Shown: positions 17,050 through 25,297, numbered from the stretch's first letter. The stretch: 64,000 nt of DNA from CADEDH01 sp965216205 (GCA_965216205.1 OZ244139.1:1612001-1676000); one strand, 5' to 3'. Program-made: numbers and translations. The notes: generated by a model from the letters alone, not told the origin.

Positions 17050-18981
17050 TCAGCGTCGGGGTTCGGTCACGTAGTCGTCGAGATCGGCCTCGCTCGTCAT
17101 GGCGAAGAAGTCGACGTTGCGGTAGGGGGAGTTGACGACGATCCGGCCCCGCTCGTTCCGGTAGTAGGTCGACATGCCGGGATGGGTCCACACCATGTCC
17201 TCGTGGGCCTCGTCGACCGCCTGGTTGTACGCGTCGTGGACGTCGCGGCGGATCTCGACCGAGCCGACGTCGCCGGCCACCATCTTGGCGACGAGGTCCA
17301 TGATGTAGCGCATCTGCATCTCGATCACGAAGATCAGGCTGCCGCCGTGACCGGGCTGGAGGTTGGGGCCGTACAGGGTGAAGAAGTTCGGGAACTCGGG
17401 CACGACGGTGCCGAGGTACGCCTTGGCGTTGTCGTCCTCCCACACCTCCCGCAGGGTCCGTCCCTCCCGCCCCACCGCGTCGAAGGTGGTGATGAACCGG
17501 AGCACGTCGAACCCGGTGGCGATCACGAGCACGTCGGCCTGGCGGGCCGTCTCGTCGCTCGAGGCGCCGTCGGCGGTCACGATCCGATCCGACTCGACCC
17601 GCACGATCGGATCGTCGACGAGGGTGACCTTCGGGTTGCGGAGCATCCGGTACCAGCCGTTGTCCATCAGCATGCGCTTCCCGAACGGCGGGTAGGTGGG
17701 GAGGACCTTGTCGAGCAGATCGATCCGCTCGCCGAGCTCCTCCTTCACGTACGACGTGAAGAACGCCCGGTGGGCGTCGTTCTGGGCGTTGAGCGAGCGC
17801 TCCGGGTGCTCCCACGCCGGGTCCCGCTGGAGGGCCGAGTGGAGCCGGTCGTTGAACGTCCACCCGAGCCGGACGCGGTACCAGGCCTGGTAGATCGGGA
17901 CCTCCCGGAGGAGGAACCGCAGCGGCTCGGGAACGACCCGGCGGAACTGCTCGAACGGCGCCGCCCAGTGATTCGACCGCTGGAAGATCGTGAGCGACTC
18001 GACGTCGTGCTGGATCTCGGGCGCGGTCTGCATGCAGCTCGCACCGTTGCCGATGATCGCCACGTTCTTGCCGGTGAGGTCGACGTCGTCTGGCCACTTC
18101 GACGTGTGGAACGAGGGCCCGGCGAACGAGTCGAGACCGTCGATGTCGGGGTGGACGGCCGGGTTGAAGATGCCGGTTCCGCTGATCACGAGGTTGGCGT
18201 CGAGCTCGTCGGTCGCCCCGTCCGGGCCGGCGGTCCGAACGGTCCACCGCTGCTGGTCGGCGTCGTAGGTGACGGTCTCGACCGTTGTCCCGAATCGGAT
18301 CGACGGTCGGAGCTCGAATCGGTCGGTCACGTCCTCCAGGTAGCCCCAGAGCTCGTCGCGGAGCGCGAAGAACATCGTCCAGTCGTGCTGGGCGAACGAG
18401 TACGAGTAGAGGTGGTTCGGTGTGTCGACCCCGGCCCCCGGGTACCGGTTCTCGAGCCAGACTCCGCCGACCGTCTCGTTCTTCTCGATCACGGTGAAGG
18501 GAACGCCGGCCGCCTGCAGGTTGACCGCGGCGCAGATGCCCGAGACACCGGCGCCGATGACCACGACGTGGAAACCGGGCGGAACGGGGATCGGGTCGTG
18601 CTCGATCGGGCGGTGTCCGAGTTGGGCGGCGGTGAACGGGCCGTACTCCGGTGGCACCTCCTCGCCCATCGCGCAGCTGAGCATCTTCACCAGCAGTTCG
18701 GGGGACGGGTCGGGAATCGCCACCGGACGACCGGCGCGCCATGCCACGATCGCCTCCAGCGCCGCCTCCCGCACCTCGGCCTGGTTGGCCTCGCTGAGTC
18801 CGCCGGTGTCGTTGTCGCCCATGCCCGGCTGCCGGATCGGCCGGTAGGGCGGCTCCATCCAGTGCAGTTCACCGGTGAGCTGGACGAGCACCATCAACAG
18901 CGTCGGGATGTTCGCCACCTCGACCGCCTCAGCGAAGAGATGCTCGTCGTTGTCGAGTCGGGGGTCGGTGTCGAGCGCCAT
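17050..18981 (-). CDS. Baeyer-Villiger-type flavin monooxygenase (HAPMO-like)
   Basis: 643-residue class B flavoprotein monooxygenase. The first 130 residues are the helical extension seen in 4-hydroxyacetophenone monooxygenase-type enzymes. The FAD site is VVVIGAGVSGICAAVNLQAA (about 136-155). The Baeyer-Villiger fingerprint appears as SFHTSKWPDDVD (about 286-297; consensus FxGxxxHxxxWP), and NVAIIGNGASCMQTAPEI is the NADPH-binding Rossmann motif. These enzymes insert oxygen beside a ketone to make an ester. The start at ATG 18981 has TAAGCT six bases upstream, so the mRNA is probably leaderless. Confidence 0.92.
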   Translation of the reverse strand: MALDTDPRLDNDEHLFAEAVEVANIPTLLMVLVQLTGELHWMEPPYRPIRQPGMGDNDTGGLSEANQAEVREAALEAIVAWRAGRPVAIPDPSPELLVKMLSCAMGEEVPPEYGPFTAAQLGHRPIEHDPIPVPPGFHVVVIGAGVSGICAAVNLQAAGVPFTVIEKNETVGGVWLENRYPGAGVDTPNHLYSYSFAQHDWTMFFALRDELWGYLEDVTDRFELRPSIRFGTTVETVTYDADQQRWTVRTAGPDGATDELDANLVISGTGIFNPAVHPDIDGLDSFAGPSFHTSKWPDDVDLTGKNVAIIGNGASCMQTAPEIQHDVESLTIFQRSNHWAAPFEQFRRVVPEPLRFLLREVPIYQAWYRVRLGWTFNDRLHSALQRDPAWEHPERSLNAQNDAHRAFFTSYVKEELGERIDLLDKVLPTYPPFGKRMLMDNGWYRMLRNPKVTLVDDPIVRVESDRIVTADGASSDETARQADVLVIATGFDVLRFITTFDAVGREGRTLREVWEDDNAKAYLGTVVPEFPNFFTLYGPNLQPGHGGSLIFVIEMQMRYIMDLVAKMVAGDVGSVEIRRDVHDAYNQAVDEAHEDMVWTHPGMSTYYRNERGRIVVNSPYRNVDFFAMTSEADLDDYVTEPRR

Positions 18982-18987
18982 GGCGCG

Positions 18988-18993
18988 AGCTTA
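18988..18993 (-). promoter_or_regulatory. -10 box of leaderless promoter for the flavin monooxygenase
   Basis: TAAGCT on the minus strand followed by six bases and ATG at 18981, matching the TANNNT-N6-8-start layout. Confidence 0.6.
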
Positions 18994-19030
18994 GGAGCGA
19001 CCCGTGGGCGGATTCGATTCCGGCCCCGGT

Positions 19031-19243
19031 TCAGCCGAGGGTGACCAGCACGTCGCCCTCGTCGACCCGGTCCTCCGGGGCCACGTGGATCTCCACCACC
19101 TTGCCTCCTGCGGTGGCGATCACCGGGATCTCCATCTTCATCGACTCGAGGATGACCAGTTCGTGGTCCTCCTCGACGACCTGACCGACCTCGACCTCCA
19201 CCTTCCAGACGGTGGCGGCGATCTCGGCTCGGATCTCGACCAT
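19031..19243 (-). CDS. Free-standing biotinyl/lipoyl carrier protein
   Basis: 70-residue single-domain protein of the biotinyl_lipoyl family. The modified lysine lies in ILESMKMEIPV (about residue 37); the two halves show the usual pseudo-symmetry (IAATVWKVEVEVGQVV and GGKVVEIHVAPEDRVDEGDV). It is likely biotinylated and would carry carboxylate between the subunits of a biotin-dependent carboxylase. The ATG at 19243 has GGGAGAG before it. No carboxylase subunit is adjacent; the carboxylase at 46-48 kb has its own fused carrier, so the partner of this protein is elsewhere. Confidence 0.9.
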   Translation of the reverse strand: MVEIRAEIAATVWKVEVEVGQVVEEDHELVILESMKMEIPVIATAGGKVVEIHVAPEDRVDEGDVLVTLG

Positions 19244-19362
19244 GGGTGCTCTCCCTGCTGGGTCCGACGGAGGCCGACTGTACGCGGCCGACCGCGATCC
19301 ATCCAACCGGCGCGCCCGCCCGCCGCCGCCACCCCCATCACCACCGATCCGACGCCGACCGG

Positions 19363-19368
19363 TACTCT
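19363..19368 (+). promoter_or_regulatory. -10 box of leaderless promoter
   Basis: TACTCT followed by seven bases and ATG at 19376, the same leaderless layout seen at other starts in this window. Confidence 0.6.
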
Positions 19369-19375
19369 GCCTGAG

Positions 19376-19939
19376 ATGGATGGGGACGGCCGGCGCGACA
19401 GCGAGCTCGACGGGGAGATCGGCGGCGGGGAGATCGACGGTGCTGCCGGTGACGGGGAGATCGATGGCGCCGCCGGTGACGGCGCTGGGGTCGCTGCCAC
19501 CTATGACCACACCCAGACGGCGACGCACGCGATCGTCGCCCTCGCTGCGGTGTCCGCGGCCTTCCTGATCTCGGTGCAGGTGAGCACCGGTGATCTGGAC
19601 GTGGTTCTGCTGATGGCGGTCTTCCTGTCGATCGCCGGCGTGATCATGTTCGCGTTCAACCAGCTCCGGGTGACCGTGGTCGACGAGGAGGTCGTGGCCC
19701 GATTCCGGTGGGGTTGGCCGGAGCGTCGCTACCCGCTGGCCGAGGTGCACCGGGCCGACGTGGTCCGCAACAAGTGGTGGTACGGCTTCGGGATCAGGCT
19801 GACGCCCCACGGCTGGATGTACAGCGTGTGGGGCCTCGACGCCGTGCAACTCAACTTCCACGACGGCGAGGCATTCCGAATCGGCACCGACGAGCCGGAG
19901 CTCCTCGCCGCCGCGCTCGGTCGCGACACCGACGGCTGA
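19376..19939 (+). CDS. Two-helix membrane protein with PH-like C-terminus
   Basis: 187-residue protein. An acidic Gly/Asp-rich N-terminus of about 40 residues contains a DNA-level tandem repeat (GGEIDGAAGDGEIDGAAGDG). Two adjacent membrane helices follow (AIVALAAVSAAFLISVQVST and VLLMAVFLSIAGVIMFAF). The C-terminal part, LRVTVVDEEVVARFRWGWPE through FRIGTDEPELLAAAL, looks like the beta-rich PH-like domain of small actinobacterial membrane proteins. No function can be assigned. ATG 19376 is supported by TACTCT seven bases before it; the frame upstream overlaps the carrier gene on the other strand. Confidence 0.75.
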   Translation: MDGDGRRDSELDGEIGGGEIDGAAGDGEIDGAAGDGAGVAATYDHTQTATHAIVALAAVSAAFLISVQVSTGDLDVVLLMAVFLSIAGVIMFAFNQLRVTVVDEEVVARFRWGWPERRYPLAEVHRADVVRNKWWYGFGIRLTPHGWMYSVWGLDAVQLNFHDGEAFRIGTDEPELLAAALGRDTDG

Positions 19940-19974
19940 GCGCGCCAGCCGGCTGGGCCCCGTCGGCGCGCCCG

Positions 19975-20622
19975 TCAGCCCGAGGGGGTCGGCGAGCTCT
20001 GACCGCCCGGCTCCCAGAGCGTCGCCGCCATGTCCCGCTGTCTGGACGCCTCGATCTGCTCGAGGTCGGCGTCGATCGAGGCGTGATCGCGCACGATGCA
20101 GGCCGGCGACGGGAGCTCGTCGTCGGGATGCCACGACGCCTGATCCCAGAGACCGCCACGGCGGAGGGCCTTGGCGCAGTGGATGTAGGCCTCCTCGACG
20201 GTGACGACGACCACGACCCGGGCCGGTTTGGCTCCCACCGCGAACCGCTCGCACAGCGCGGCCTCGGTCGAGAGCTCGGCCCGACCGTTCACCCGCAGGG
20301 TCTCGTCGAGCCCGGGGATCATGAACAGCAGGGCGACCGAGTCGTTGGTGACGACGTTCTCGAACGAGTCGAGCCGGTTGTTGCCCGAGTAGTCGGCCCA
20401 CGCCAACCGTTGCGGGTCGAGCACCTCGACGAAGCCCGGCGGCCCGCCCTTCGGCGAGCCGTCGCAGACGCCGTTCGAGTCGGCGCTCGACAGCACGAAG
20501 AACGGCGACTTCGCCAGGAACTCGACGCAGTGCTCGTCGAGGGCGTGGATGACCTTGTCGACCGGCCCGCCCCGGGGGTGGCGGTACACGGTGCGGAGAT
20601 CGTCGGCCGAGGTGAGTTTCAT
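19975..20622 (-). CDS. PPOX-class FMN flavoprotein (MSMEG_1061-like)
   Basis: 215-residue member of the pyridoxamine 5'-phosphate oxidase-like split-barrel superfamily. Seen: FLAKSPFFVLSSADSNGVCD, SPKGGPPGFVEVLDPQRLAW, DYSGNNRLDSFENVVTNDSV and IPGLDETLRVNGRAELSTEA, the standard blocks of this FMN- or F420-binding subfamily. Reaction unknown; members reduce or oxidise small molecules. ATG 20622 has TGGAG immediately before it; longer upstream readings enter the divergent promoter region. Confidence 0.88.
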   Translation of the reverse strand: MKLTSADDLRTVYRHPRGGPVDKVIHALDEHCVEFLAKSPFFVLSSADSNGVCDGSPKGGPPGFVEVLDPQRLAWADYSGNNRLDSFENVVTNDSVALLFMIPGLDETLRVNGRAELSTEAALCERFAVGAKPARVVVVVTVEEAYIHCAKALRRGGLWDQASWHPDDELPSPACIVRDHASIDADLEQIEASRQRDMAATLWEPGGQSSPTPSG

Positions 20623-20771
20623 GGCTCCAGTGTCGCAGCCGGAGGGGTCGGCTGCGTAGGGCCGCACGCCTGCGGGTCGGGTCCATCGCTCATGCCGGGC
20701 ACGGAACTGCCGACACCTACCGGATACGCCCAGCACGCGGCTTCGGATCGAGAGGTAGGCAGGAGAACGCT

Positions 20772-21200
20772 GTGGACACGTTGAGCAACGAGATCCGTAT
20801 CGCCGGTGACGGCCCCATCGTCATGGTCGACGACAGCGAAGACGATTTCTTCATCGTCAATCGCATGTTCTCCCGGTCGTCCCTCGACAACGAGCTCGTC
20901 CATTGCGACTCGGCCGAGGCGCTGTTCGACTTCCTGGACGGCCGCATCGCGAGCGACGCTGGCATGCCGGCCCTGGTGCTCATGGACATCAACATGCCCG
21001 GGATGACCGGGATCGAGGCGACGGCCCATCTCCGGAGACGCCCCGATTTCGCCACGATTCCCGTGGTCGCGATGTTGACGTCGTCCATCGACAGCCGTGA
21101 TCGTCGGGCGGCGGCGGAGGCCGGCGCCGACGCCTACTTCGTCAAGCCGATGGATCTCACCGACTACGTCGACCTGTTCGAGTCGCTTCGAGCTGCGTGA
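20772..21200 (+). CDS. Single-domain response regulator (Rcp1/CheY-like)
   Basis: 142-residue receiver with no output domain. It has the acidic pocket VMVDDSEDD, the phosphoacceptor Asp in LVLMDINMPGMTG (about 73), the Thr/Ser switch AMLTSSIDS and the Lys in YFVKPMD. It resembles the phytochrome-associated Rcp1 branch. GTG 20772 follows AGGAG by seven bases. The stop overlaps the start of the histidine kinase (four bases), so it is the first gene of a five-gene signalling cluster. It probably receives phosphate from one of the two kinases in the cluster. Confidence 0.92.
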   Translation: MDTLSNEIRIAGDGPIVMVDDSEDDFFIVNRMFSRSSLDNELVHCDSAEALFDFLDGRIASDAGMPALVLMDINMPGMTGIEATAHLRRRPDFATIPVVAMLTSSIDSRDRRAAAEAGADAYFVKPMDLTDYVDLFESLRAA

Positions 21201-22402
21201 CCGACACCGCCATCACCCGACCGAACGCCGACGACGCACGGGCAACGCTCGACCAGCGGCTCGCCACCCTTCCCGAGGGCGAGCGGGTGGCGCACCTCGT
21301 GGAGCTCGCAGCCGCCCTCGAGGAGGACAACGAGGCCTATCGGGAGCGTCTGCGGCTCGTCGGCGGCGCGGCCAAGGTGGGCATCTGGGACTACGACTTC
21401 CGGCACCGGGAGCTGTGGGTGTCGGACGAGCTCGCCGCCATCTATGGCGTCGAGCCGGGCGAGCTGACCTGGCCGGCCTTCGTGTCGCGGATCCATCCCG
21501 ACGACGTGCCGGCCGAGGTCGAGCAGCCGACCCCGTCGTTCCCCTTCGGCAGCGTCAACGAGTTCTTCTTCCGGGTCCGCCACGCCGATGGTCGGTACCG
21601 GAGCATCCGGTCCCGCAGCGTGACCGTGGGGGAGGGCGGTACGCCGCATCGGAAGCTGGGCGCCCACATCGACATGTCGGAGGACGCGCTGCTCTCGACC
21701 AACGAGCGCCTCGCCGAAGCCAACGAGCGCCTCCGGCAGTTCGCTTATCTCGTCAGCCACGACCTCCGCTCCCCGCTGCGGGGGGTTCGATCCCTCCTCG
21801 CCATCGCCGCCGAGGATCACGGTGAGGACCTTCCGGCCGAGGTGCTGGAGGTCCTCGACATGGTCGAAGACAGGGTCGGTCGGATGGGTCGTCTCGTCGA
21901 CGACCTGCTCACCTACGCGACCAGCGATCTGGCGAGCATCGAACCCGAGCTGTGCGACATCGGACAGCTCGTCGACGACATCATCGCCACGCTCGACTAC
22001 CGGGCCAGCAAGGTGGAGGTCGACGCTGCGACCGTCGCCTGCCGGGTACCGATCAGCCCGCTGACCGTGTGCGTGAGGAACCTGGTCGACAACGCCTGCA
22101 AGCACCACCATCGAGCGGATGGAACGGTCGCGGTGGCGGCCGAGGTCACCGATGGCTGGCTGGTGATCACGGTGGCCGACGATGGGCCGGGCATCCCGGA
22201 GGGCGCGATCGGCCGGATCTACGACGCCTTCTACAGCTCCAACCGGGCCGAGGGGAGCGGGCTGGGCCTGGCGCACGTCCGTCGGGCGATCGAGAAGTAC
22301 TCGGCGGTCCTCGAGTGCGACAGCGAGGTGGGGAGGGGCACCACCTTCACGATCAGATGGCCGCTCGGGTCGACGTCTGCGCAGACCGAGCCGCCGGCAT
22401 AG
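21197..22402 (+). CDS. PAS-domain sensor histidine kinase
   Basis: 401-residue cytoplasmic kinase. A short coiled-coil N-terminus leads to a PAS domain (about 50-165: VGIWDYDFRHRELWVSDELA, YGVEPGELTWPAFVSRIHPD). The HisKA helix is FAYLVSHDLRSPLRGVRSLL with phospho-His near 187. The ATPase domain has NLVDNACKHHHRADG (N box), VADDGPGIPEG (G1) and GSGLGLAHVRRAIEKY (G2). No membrane segment is seen, so the signal is intracellular. It overlaps the preceding receiver by four bases and is probably its kinase. Confidence 0.93.
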   Translation: MTDTAITRPNADDARATLDQRLATLPEGERVAHLVELAAALEEDNEAYRERLRLVGGAAKVGIWDYDFRHRELWVSDELAAIYGVEPGELTWPAFVSRIHPDDVPAEVEQPTPSFPFGSVNEFFFRVRHADGRYRSIRSRSVTVGEGGTPHRKLGAHIDMSEDALLSTNERLAEANERLRQFAYLVSHDLRSPLRGVRSLLAIAAEDHGEDLPAEVLEVLDMVEDRVGRMGRLVDDLLTYATSDLASIEPELCDIGQLVDDIIATLDYRASKVEVDAATVACRVPISPLTVCVRNLVDNACKHHHRADGTVAVAAEVTDGWLVITVADDGPGIPEGAIGRIYDAFYSSNRAEGSGLGLAHVRRAIEKYSAVLECDSEVGRGTTFTIRWPLGSTSAQTEPPA

Positions 22403-22553
22403 CCGAGCGATCAGCCCAGCCGAGCAACCGGCGCTCGCCCGTCGCCGAACAGCGTCGATCGGGGCAGTCGAACCCGGAACACAGCTCGTCCGTCGATGCT
22501 CACAATCCGCCGACTGTGTCCGATGGACCAGCAGCGGATTTCAGGAGGTTGAT

Positions 22554-23465
22554 GTGCAACGACTGTGGACATGGCCCGTGTTGACGACGGTTGCGGCGGT
22601 TGTGCTCGCGGCCGTCGCCGTGGGATCGGCGTCCGTGGTGAGCAACGCCTACCGCTCGGCGGCGTTCGCCCTGGCTGGCGGGTGTGATGCGAATGGACTC
22701 CTCGCCGACTTCGGCCCGACGAAGCTGACGACCGGCGGCGAAGAGACGGCGGTCGTGCCGATCGAGATCGACTGCGCCGGCACCTACGAGCTCGTCATGG
22801 TGAGCGGCGATCGGGAGCACACCGCCGGCTACCAGCCAGAGCAGACCGACGAGCGCTGGCTCCTCGAGTTCGTCGACGCCAGCGGAGACGTCGTGGCGAC
22901 CAGCGAGTCGACCGACGACCTTCCCGAGGCGGACACGATCGGCATCACCACCGGTTCGATCGACCTCGACGAGGCCGTGGTCGGTGTCCGAGCCCGTCAC
23001 GCCGGACCGACCGGACCGTTCAACAGCGTCGAGGCCGTCTCCGCCGCCGTGCTCGTCCGGTCGAGCGAGGCCATCGACTGCGATGACCGGCTCTCGACGG
23101 TCTACTTCGACGGCCCGCCGCTGACGGTCGGTCAGTCGGAGTCGGCCACCCTCGATGCACCCCACGACTGCGTCTGCGGCGAGCAGCACGTGGTCGCGGT
23201 CTCGCAGGACCTGCGCCACGAACCCGGCTACCAGACCACACAGACTGAGGAGCAGTGGCGGATCGACGCCACCGACACCGACGGCGGCCTCCTGGGCGCC
23301 ACCGACTCGACCGGGGATCTGACCGAGGACAAGTGGGTTCGGGTCGACCTCCTCTCGCTCGTCGCCGATCCCGGCGACACCGGGATGACGCTGACCGCCG
23401 TGAACACCGGTGGTCTCTGGCCCAACAGCATCGACCCGGTGGCGGTCGTGGTGGCCGCCAAGTGA
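22554..23465 (+). CDS. Membrane-anchored extracytoplasmic protein with a duplicated domain
   Basis: 303-residue protein not recognised as a known family. One N-terminal membrane helix (about 7-26: LTTVVAAVVLAAVAV-like) anchors or exports it. The remainder is two homologous domains of roughly 110 residues. Each has a cysteine in the first strand region and the block HxxGYQxxQTxExW (residues about 87-100 and 220-233), then a DS/ST-TxDL-E stretch. GTG 22554 is fixed by AGGAGG five bases upstream; longer frames to 22182 overlap the kinase. It lies between two histidine kinases and may be their sensor partner or a regulated output. Confidence 0.78.
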   Translation: MQRLWTWPVLTTVAAVVLAAVAVGSASVVSNAYRSAAFALAGGCDANGLLADFGPTKLTTGGEETAVVPIEIDCAGTYELVMVSGDREHTAGYQPEQTDERWLLEFVDASGDVVATSESTDDLPEADTIGITTGSIDLDEAVVGVRARHAGPTGPFNSVEAVSAAVLVRSSEAIDCDDRLSTVYFDGPPLTVGQSESATLDAPHDCVCGEQHVVAVSQDLRHEPGYQTTQTEEQWRIDATDTDGGLLGATDSTGDLTEDKWVRVDLLSLVADPGDTGMTLTAVNTGGLWPNSIDPVAVVVAAK

Positions 23466-23499
23466 CGAACGGCCAGCAGGTTCCGAGCGGAAGCCCGAC

Positions 23500-24249
23500 A
23501 TGACGGCGAGGCCGGCAGACGTGGGACGACCCCGATACGACGACGAGACCGAGCAGTATCTGCGGGCGATCTGTCACGACCTACGGGCACCAGCCCGGCA
23601 GATCGGCGAGTTCACCCAGCTCCTCCTGAGCGAGCTCGGCGACGATATCGGCGACGACGGTCGGACCTACATCGACTTCATCCAGAAGGCGACGGATCGG
23701 CAGGCCGATCGGCTGGCCGGCCTGGAGCGGGTGACCGCCGCCAGGTCGACGCCCATGACGATCGAGACCGTCGAACTGGGCGCCCTGGTCGACGCCGCCT
23801 CGTCGGCGGTGGTCGCCGAGCGGGGTCGGGCCGAGGCTGACGTCGATGTGGTCGACGGCTCGACCACTCTCGAGGTGGATCGGGCGTTGTTCACCGAAGC
23901 GTTGACCGAGGTGCTCGCCAACGCCGTCGACTATTCGCCCGAGCGTGCGAGCGTGCGGATCTCGGCCGAGACCTCCGACGGTGGGACCACGGTCACCGTG
24001 GCCGACTCGGGGTCGGGCATGCGCGCCAGCGATGCCGCGGTGGCCTGCGACCTGTTCGCCCGGTTCCACCGTCAAGCCGTGTCGGGAACGGGTGTCGGTC
24101 TGACCGTGGTCCGAACCGTGGTGGAGCGACACGGTGGCTCGGTCACCATCGACGCTGACGTCGACCGAGGCACCGAGGTGCGGATGACCGTCCCGACGAC
24201 AGCTCGCACTGCCAGCGATGTACCCGCAAGCCGGAGGAATGGACAATGA
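23500..24249 (+). CDS. Short sensor-less histidine kinase
   Basis: 249-residue kinase with only catalytic parts. The phosphoacceptor helix is YLRAICHDLRAPARQIGEFT (His about 26), similar to phytochrome-type kinases. The ATPase part has LANAVDYSPER (N box), VADSGSGMRAS (G1) and GTGVGLTVVRTVVERHGG (G2). There is no PAS, GAF or membrane segment, so its input must come from a partner, for instance the anchored protein encoded just upstream. It overlaps the following receiver gene by four bases (ATGA). ATG 23500 was chosen because it is the first codon consistent with the domain; upstream frame overlaps the previous gene. Confidence 0.88.
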   Translation: MTARPADVGRPRYDDETEQYLRAICHDLRAPARQIGEFTQLLLSELGDDIGDDGRTYIDFIQKATDRQADRLAGLERVTAARSTPMTIETVELGALVDAASSAVVAERGRAEADVDVVDGSTTLEVDRALFTEALTEVLANAVDYSPERASVRISAETSDGGTTVTVADSGSGMRASDAAVACDLFARFHRQAVSGTGVGLTVVRTVVERHGGSVTIDADVDRGTEVRMTVPTTARTASDVPASRRNGQ

Positions 24250-24719
24250 TCGATATCACTGACGGACAGCCCTTGGAGATCCTCCTGGTGGAAGACAGCG
24301 AAGCCGACGCCGAGCTCGCTCGCATCGGCCTGGCCAAGAGCGACGGCATCGGCGATCTCCACGTGGTGATCGACGGTGACGATGCGATGCGGTTCCTGCG
24401 CAACGAGCCGCCCTTCGTCGACGCTCCACGGCCCGACCTCGTCCTGCTCGACCTCGATCTCCCCGGCAAGCACGGGATGGAGGTGCTGCAGGAGATCAGG
24501 GCCGATGCCGAGCTCGAGGACGTGCCGGTCGTCGTGCTGACCGCGTCGGATCACCCGGTGCACATCGCCTCGGCCTACGACAACCTGGCGGTCGCCTACA
24601 TGACCAAGCCGGTGTCGTTCGCCAAGCTGACCAGGATCGTGCCCAGCCTCTCGACGGGCTTCTTCGCCGTGGTTCGCGGCGACAGCGACCAACAACCCGA
24701 ACACCCCGCCACCGCCTGA
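24246..24719 (+). CDS. Rcp1-like single-domain response regulator
   Basis: 157-residue receiver of the phytochrome response regulator (Rcp1) branch: ILLVEDSEADAELARIGLAK, DGDDAMRFLRNEPPF, LVLLDLDLPGKHGMEVL (phospho-Asp about 67), VVLTASDHP and AYMTKPVSF. It lacks an output domain and presumably acts by protein contact. It is coupled to the preceding kinase by a four-base overlap. It is the last gene of the cluster and is followed at once by a strong hairpin terminator. Confidence 0.92.
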   Translation: MIDITDGQPLEILLVEDSEADAELARIGLAKSDGIGDLHVVIDGDDAMRFLRNEPPFVDAPRPDLVLLDLDLPGKHGMEVLQEIRADAELEDVPVVVLTASDHPVHIASAYDNLAVAYMTKPVSFAKLTRIVPSLSTGFFAVVRGDSDQQPEHPATA

Positions 24720-24722
24720 TCT

Positions 24723-24764
24723 GTCGTCCGGCCGGACCACGCCAGTTGGTCCGGACCGGACGAC
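24723..24764 (+). terminator. Strong hairpin terminator after the signalling cluster
   Basis: Arms 24723-24739 and 24747-24764 (TGGTCCGGACCGGACGAC) pair over 17-18 bp with one bulge around a seven-base loop, starting three bases after the stop codon. There is no T-tract, as is usual in actinobacteria. Confidence 0.75.
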
Positions 24765-24862
24765 GAGGCCGCCCAGCCGCCCGGTCGGGCTCTTGCCCCG
24801 GCGCTCAGCCCAGCGCCCTGCCCCGCCCCCGCTGCGGCAACACACCGCCCAGCTGGGCGGGC

Positions 24863-25053
24863 GTTGGCGGTTGTGGGCCTCGTGGGTGAGGCTTGTGGCC
24901 GCCATCGGGTTGGTGTGGGTGGTTGGGTGGTGCGTTGGCGGTTGTGGGCCTCGTGGGTGAGGCTTGTGGCCGCCAACGGGGTGTGGTGTTGGCGGGTGGG
25001 CGTGTGTTGGCGGTTGTGGGCCTCGTGGGTGAGGCTTGTGGCCGCCATCGGGT
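24863..25053. repeat. Three 71-72 bp tandem units, each with a hairpin
   Basis: Units start at 24863, 24934 and 25006. Each begins with a nearly identical 48-base core (GTTGGCGGTTGTGGGCCTCG ... GGCCGCCAnCGGG) and then diverges. The core folds as GTTGGCGG / CCGCCAAC outer stem, symmetrical TTGTG internal loops and a GCCTC / GAGGC inner stem around GTGGGT. It lies in a 714-base gene-free gap between convergent operons. Confidence 0.85.
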
Positions 25054-25136
25054 GACCGGGTTTCCTCGGGGAGTTTCTCCCAGCGGAGCGCCGGTCGGTC
25101 CGGCCCCCGGCGGTCACTCATCGCGGTGCGCCGACG

Positions 25137-25297
25137 TTGACCGGTTCTGCCCGCGGTCGAGGGTGGAGGTGGGGCTGCTCGACGGCGGTGGGCGGTCGTG
25201 TGTTCGCGGGCGATTGGGGGCGTAATTGACCGGTTCTGCCCGCGGTCGTGTGTTCGCGTGCGAATGGGGGCGTCGTTGACCGGTTCTGCCTGCGGTA
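25137..25297. repeat. Tandem units carrying TTGACCGGTTCTGCC
   Basis: TTGACCGGTTCTGCC occurs at 25137, 25226 and 25276. The last two belong to two adjacent 50-bp units (25198-25247 and 25248-25297) that also share GTGTGTTCGCG and TGGGGGCGT. The GTTCTGCC core is the same as in the arrays at 1.0-1.2 kb and 49.0-49.1 kb. The rest of the gap, 25298-25433, shows nothing recognisable. Confidence 0.8.

Noticed and set aside
16883..19044. Two very long ORFs (619 and 693 codons) overlapping the flavin monooxygenase gene
   Set aside because: They are frame and strand shadows of the monooxygenase, with Arg/Asp-rich repetitive composition.
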